Assembly (NCBI GenBank): GCA_964505995.1
Contig: CAZDLB010000099.1
Location: 1 to 6,360, forward strand
DNA length: 6,360 nucleotides
Reading direction: 5' to 3'
From: JAJRVH01 sp964505995
GTDB taxonomy: Bacteria > Pseudomonadota > Zetaproteobacteria > Mariprofundales > Mariprofundaceae
Shown: positions 5,443 through 6,360 of the stretch, in pieces
Layout: each line of letters opens with the position of its first letter
Position numbering within the stretch: position 1 is the stretch's first letter
Made by a program: the position numbers and the translations under genes
The notes under the pieces: model-generated
The model's database searches: none
What the model was told of the DNA's origin: nothing
What the model saw: the letters and a program-made list of their open reading frames with translations, nothing else

Positions 5443-5997
5443 TCATGCGTCCCGCCACTTGATCGAGCAGCCGATCGTCGGATGCTGCGGCTGCGGCGCG
5501 GGCTGGCCGGCCACCATGGCCTCGGCCGCGGGCACCAGCTCCTCACGGGTGACCTTGGACTCGTCCTTCCAGTAGTCGTCGATGCGACCGTGGTAGTAGA
5601 GCCTGCCGTTGCTGTCGAACAGGTAAAGATCCGGGGTGCACTGCGCATCGAAGGCGCGCGCGACCTGCTGGGTTTCATCGGCCAGGTATGGAAACTCGAT
5701 GCCCCATTCGGCGATCTTCTTCTTCATCTCCGGAACGGAATCCTCCGGATAATCCGGATGGATGTTCGGATTCACGGCCACGGTGTTGATGCCCATGGCC
5801 TTCAGGGTTGCGGCATGACGGATCAGGCGCGGCCAGACGGCGATCGCATACGGGCAATGGTTGCAGGTAAAGGCCACGAGCAGGCCGTTCTCGCCCATCT
5901 GCTCGCGCAGCCGCACCTCGTTGCCGTCCACGTCCTTCACGCTCATATCGGGCAGTTCCCAGCCCAGATCCACATGTACCGAAGCTACCAGTGCCAT
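5443..5997 (-). CDS. Thioredoxin-fold protein of the AhpC/TSA-like family
   Basis: A 184-aa protein with no signal peptide, so probably cytosolic. The thioredoxin-type redox motif is CNHCPY at 45-50 (C45, C48) after the strand LLVAFT. The central block NPNIHPDYPEDS and the region FPYLADETQQVARAF resemble peroxiredoxin/TlpA-like proteins. CTPDLYLFD at 120-128 places the expected cis-proline at about P122, with an extra cysteine C120 beside it. The C-terminus has GCSIKW (C177), a block I recall as typical of this thioredoxin subfamily. The likely role is thiol-disulfide exchange or peroxide handling; the substrate is unknown. ATG at 5997 has a GGGAG ribosome binding site 5 nt upstream. It begins 24 bp after the sirB2-like gene, and its stop overlaps one possible cytochrome start by 4 bp. 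Confidence 0.9.
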   Translation of the reverse strand: MALVASVHVDLGWELPDMSVKDVDGNEVRLREQMGENGLLVAFTCNHCPYAIAVWPRLIRHAATLKAMGINTVAVNPNIHPDYPEDSVPEMKKKIAEWGIEFPYLADETQQVARAFDAQCTPDLYLFDSNGRLYYHGRIDDYWKDESKVTREELVPAAEAMVAGQPAPQPQHPTIGCSIKWRDA

Positions 5998-6021
5998 CTT
6001 CTCTCCCTTGCCTTGCCGCTC

Positions 6022-6360
6022 TCAGAACAGCGGCGATTTGAAATATGCAACCGCGACAATATAGCCGAAAATCATCAACGCCGCGACAAAGCTTGTGCGC
6101 CGCAGCCACGGAGATACCCCGGGACGCAGCGCCACGAAGCCCAGCGCGATATAGGCAAGCACCGCCGTCAGCTTGACCGCCAGCCAGGCATGCGCCAGCG
6201 GATTCCAGCCGTGCAATAACACCATCGTCAGGCCGCTGAGCAGCAGCATCGAATCGATGCTGTCCGGCACGATGCGCCGCCACAGCAGCGATTCGATGCG
6301 CCGCCCCTGCCAGATATGCAGGCCGCGCCCGAGAAACAGCATGCCGGCCAGCATCGCCAG
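6022..6360 (-). CDS. SirB2-family membrane protein (5' end outside window)
   Basis: The visible 112 residues form a small polytopic membrane protein. Hydrophobic segments lie at about 1-15, 32-50, 56-80 and 88-110 of the visible part. The family pattern is seen in RRIVPDSIDSMLLLSG, where the usual form has P-H-x-x-D-T-x-L-L-L-S-G, and in WLAVKLTAVLAYIALGFVALR. SirB2 was named from a Salmonella invasion-gene regulator locus, but the biochemical role is unclear and nothing here implies virulence. The frame is open to the window edge; the ATG at 6354 is probably internal, since family members are roughly 10-20 residues longer at the N-terminus. The stop is TGA at 6024-6022. It appears to be upstream in an operon with the thioredoxin-fold and cytochrome genes. 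Confidence 0.8.
   Translation of the reverse strand: MAMLAGMLFLGRGLHIWQGRRIESLLWRRIVPDSIDSMLLLSGLTMVLLHGWNPLAHAWLAVKLTAVLAYIALGFVALRPGVSPWLRRTSFVAALMIFGYIVAVAYFKSPLF

Noticed and set aside
5404..6219. A 271-codon plus-strand open frame.
   Set aside because: It is antisense to the thioredoxin-fold gene, whose CNHCPY motif and ribosome binding site establish the real strand.
1..6360. Possible defence system, mobile element or CRISPR content.
   Set aside because: No direct repeats, integrase, transposase, toxin or nuclease operon was seen; the genes are housekeeping or widely distributed families with uniform composition.

Overview
This is a gene-dense, GC-rich stretch of bacterial chromosome that looks like ordinary core genome. 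Gene content points to Pseudomonadota (Proteobacteria): FtsE/FtsX, a zinc-ribbon/DUF3426 membrane protein, separate IspD and IspF, DUF2726 and SirB2. I cannot fix the class. An ftsE gene divergent from a zinc-ribbon gene recalls alphaproteobacteria, but many alphaproteobacteria have a fused IspDF and here the two enzymes are separate. A deep gammaproteobacterial, zetaproteobacterial or acidithiobacillus-like lineage is possible.

Layout. Positions 14-1599 (minus) hold ftsE-ftsX, the ABC-type complex that regulates septal peptidoglycan hydrolysis in division; the two genes overlap by 4 bp. An 84-bp divergent intergenic region (1600-1683) carries a hairpin-like inverted repeat and separates ftsE from a plus-strand zinc-ribbon/DUF3426 protein (1684-2487). 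Positions 2498-4137 (minus) hold ispD-ispF, which overlap by 8 bp and supply two steps of the MEP isoprenoid pathway. They are followed after 19 bp by an unrecognised 144-aa protein. A 163-bp divergent region (4138-4300) separates ispD from a plus-strand membrane-anchored DUF2726/zinc-ribbon protein (4301-5029). Positions 5048-6360 (minus) hold a sirB2-like membrane protein cut by the window edge, a thioredoxin-fold protein and a secreted c-type cytochrome, probably one operon.

The most unusual signal is regulatory. Three genes that probably begin transcripts (ftsE, the zinc-ribbon gene, the 144-aa gene) have no Shine-Dalgarno sequence. Each has a -10-like hexamer exactly 6 nt before ATG, and two of them share the 11-mer ATGCGGCCATG across their starts. 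Genes inside operons (ftsX, ispF, the thioredoxin gene, the cytochrome gene) do have Shine-Dalgarno-like sequences. This suggests leaderless transcripts for the first genes. The plus-strand DUF2726 gene is an exception, with a good ribosome binding site and a longer apparent leader.

I found no tRNA, rRNA, CRISPR array, insertion sequence or convincing intrinsic terminator. No gene-free stretch exceeds about 165 bp. I see no convincing novel multi-gene system here.
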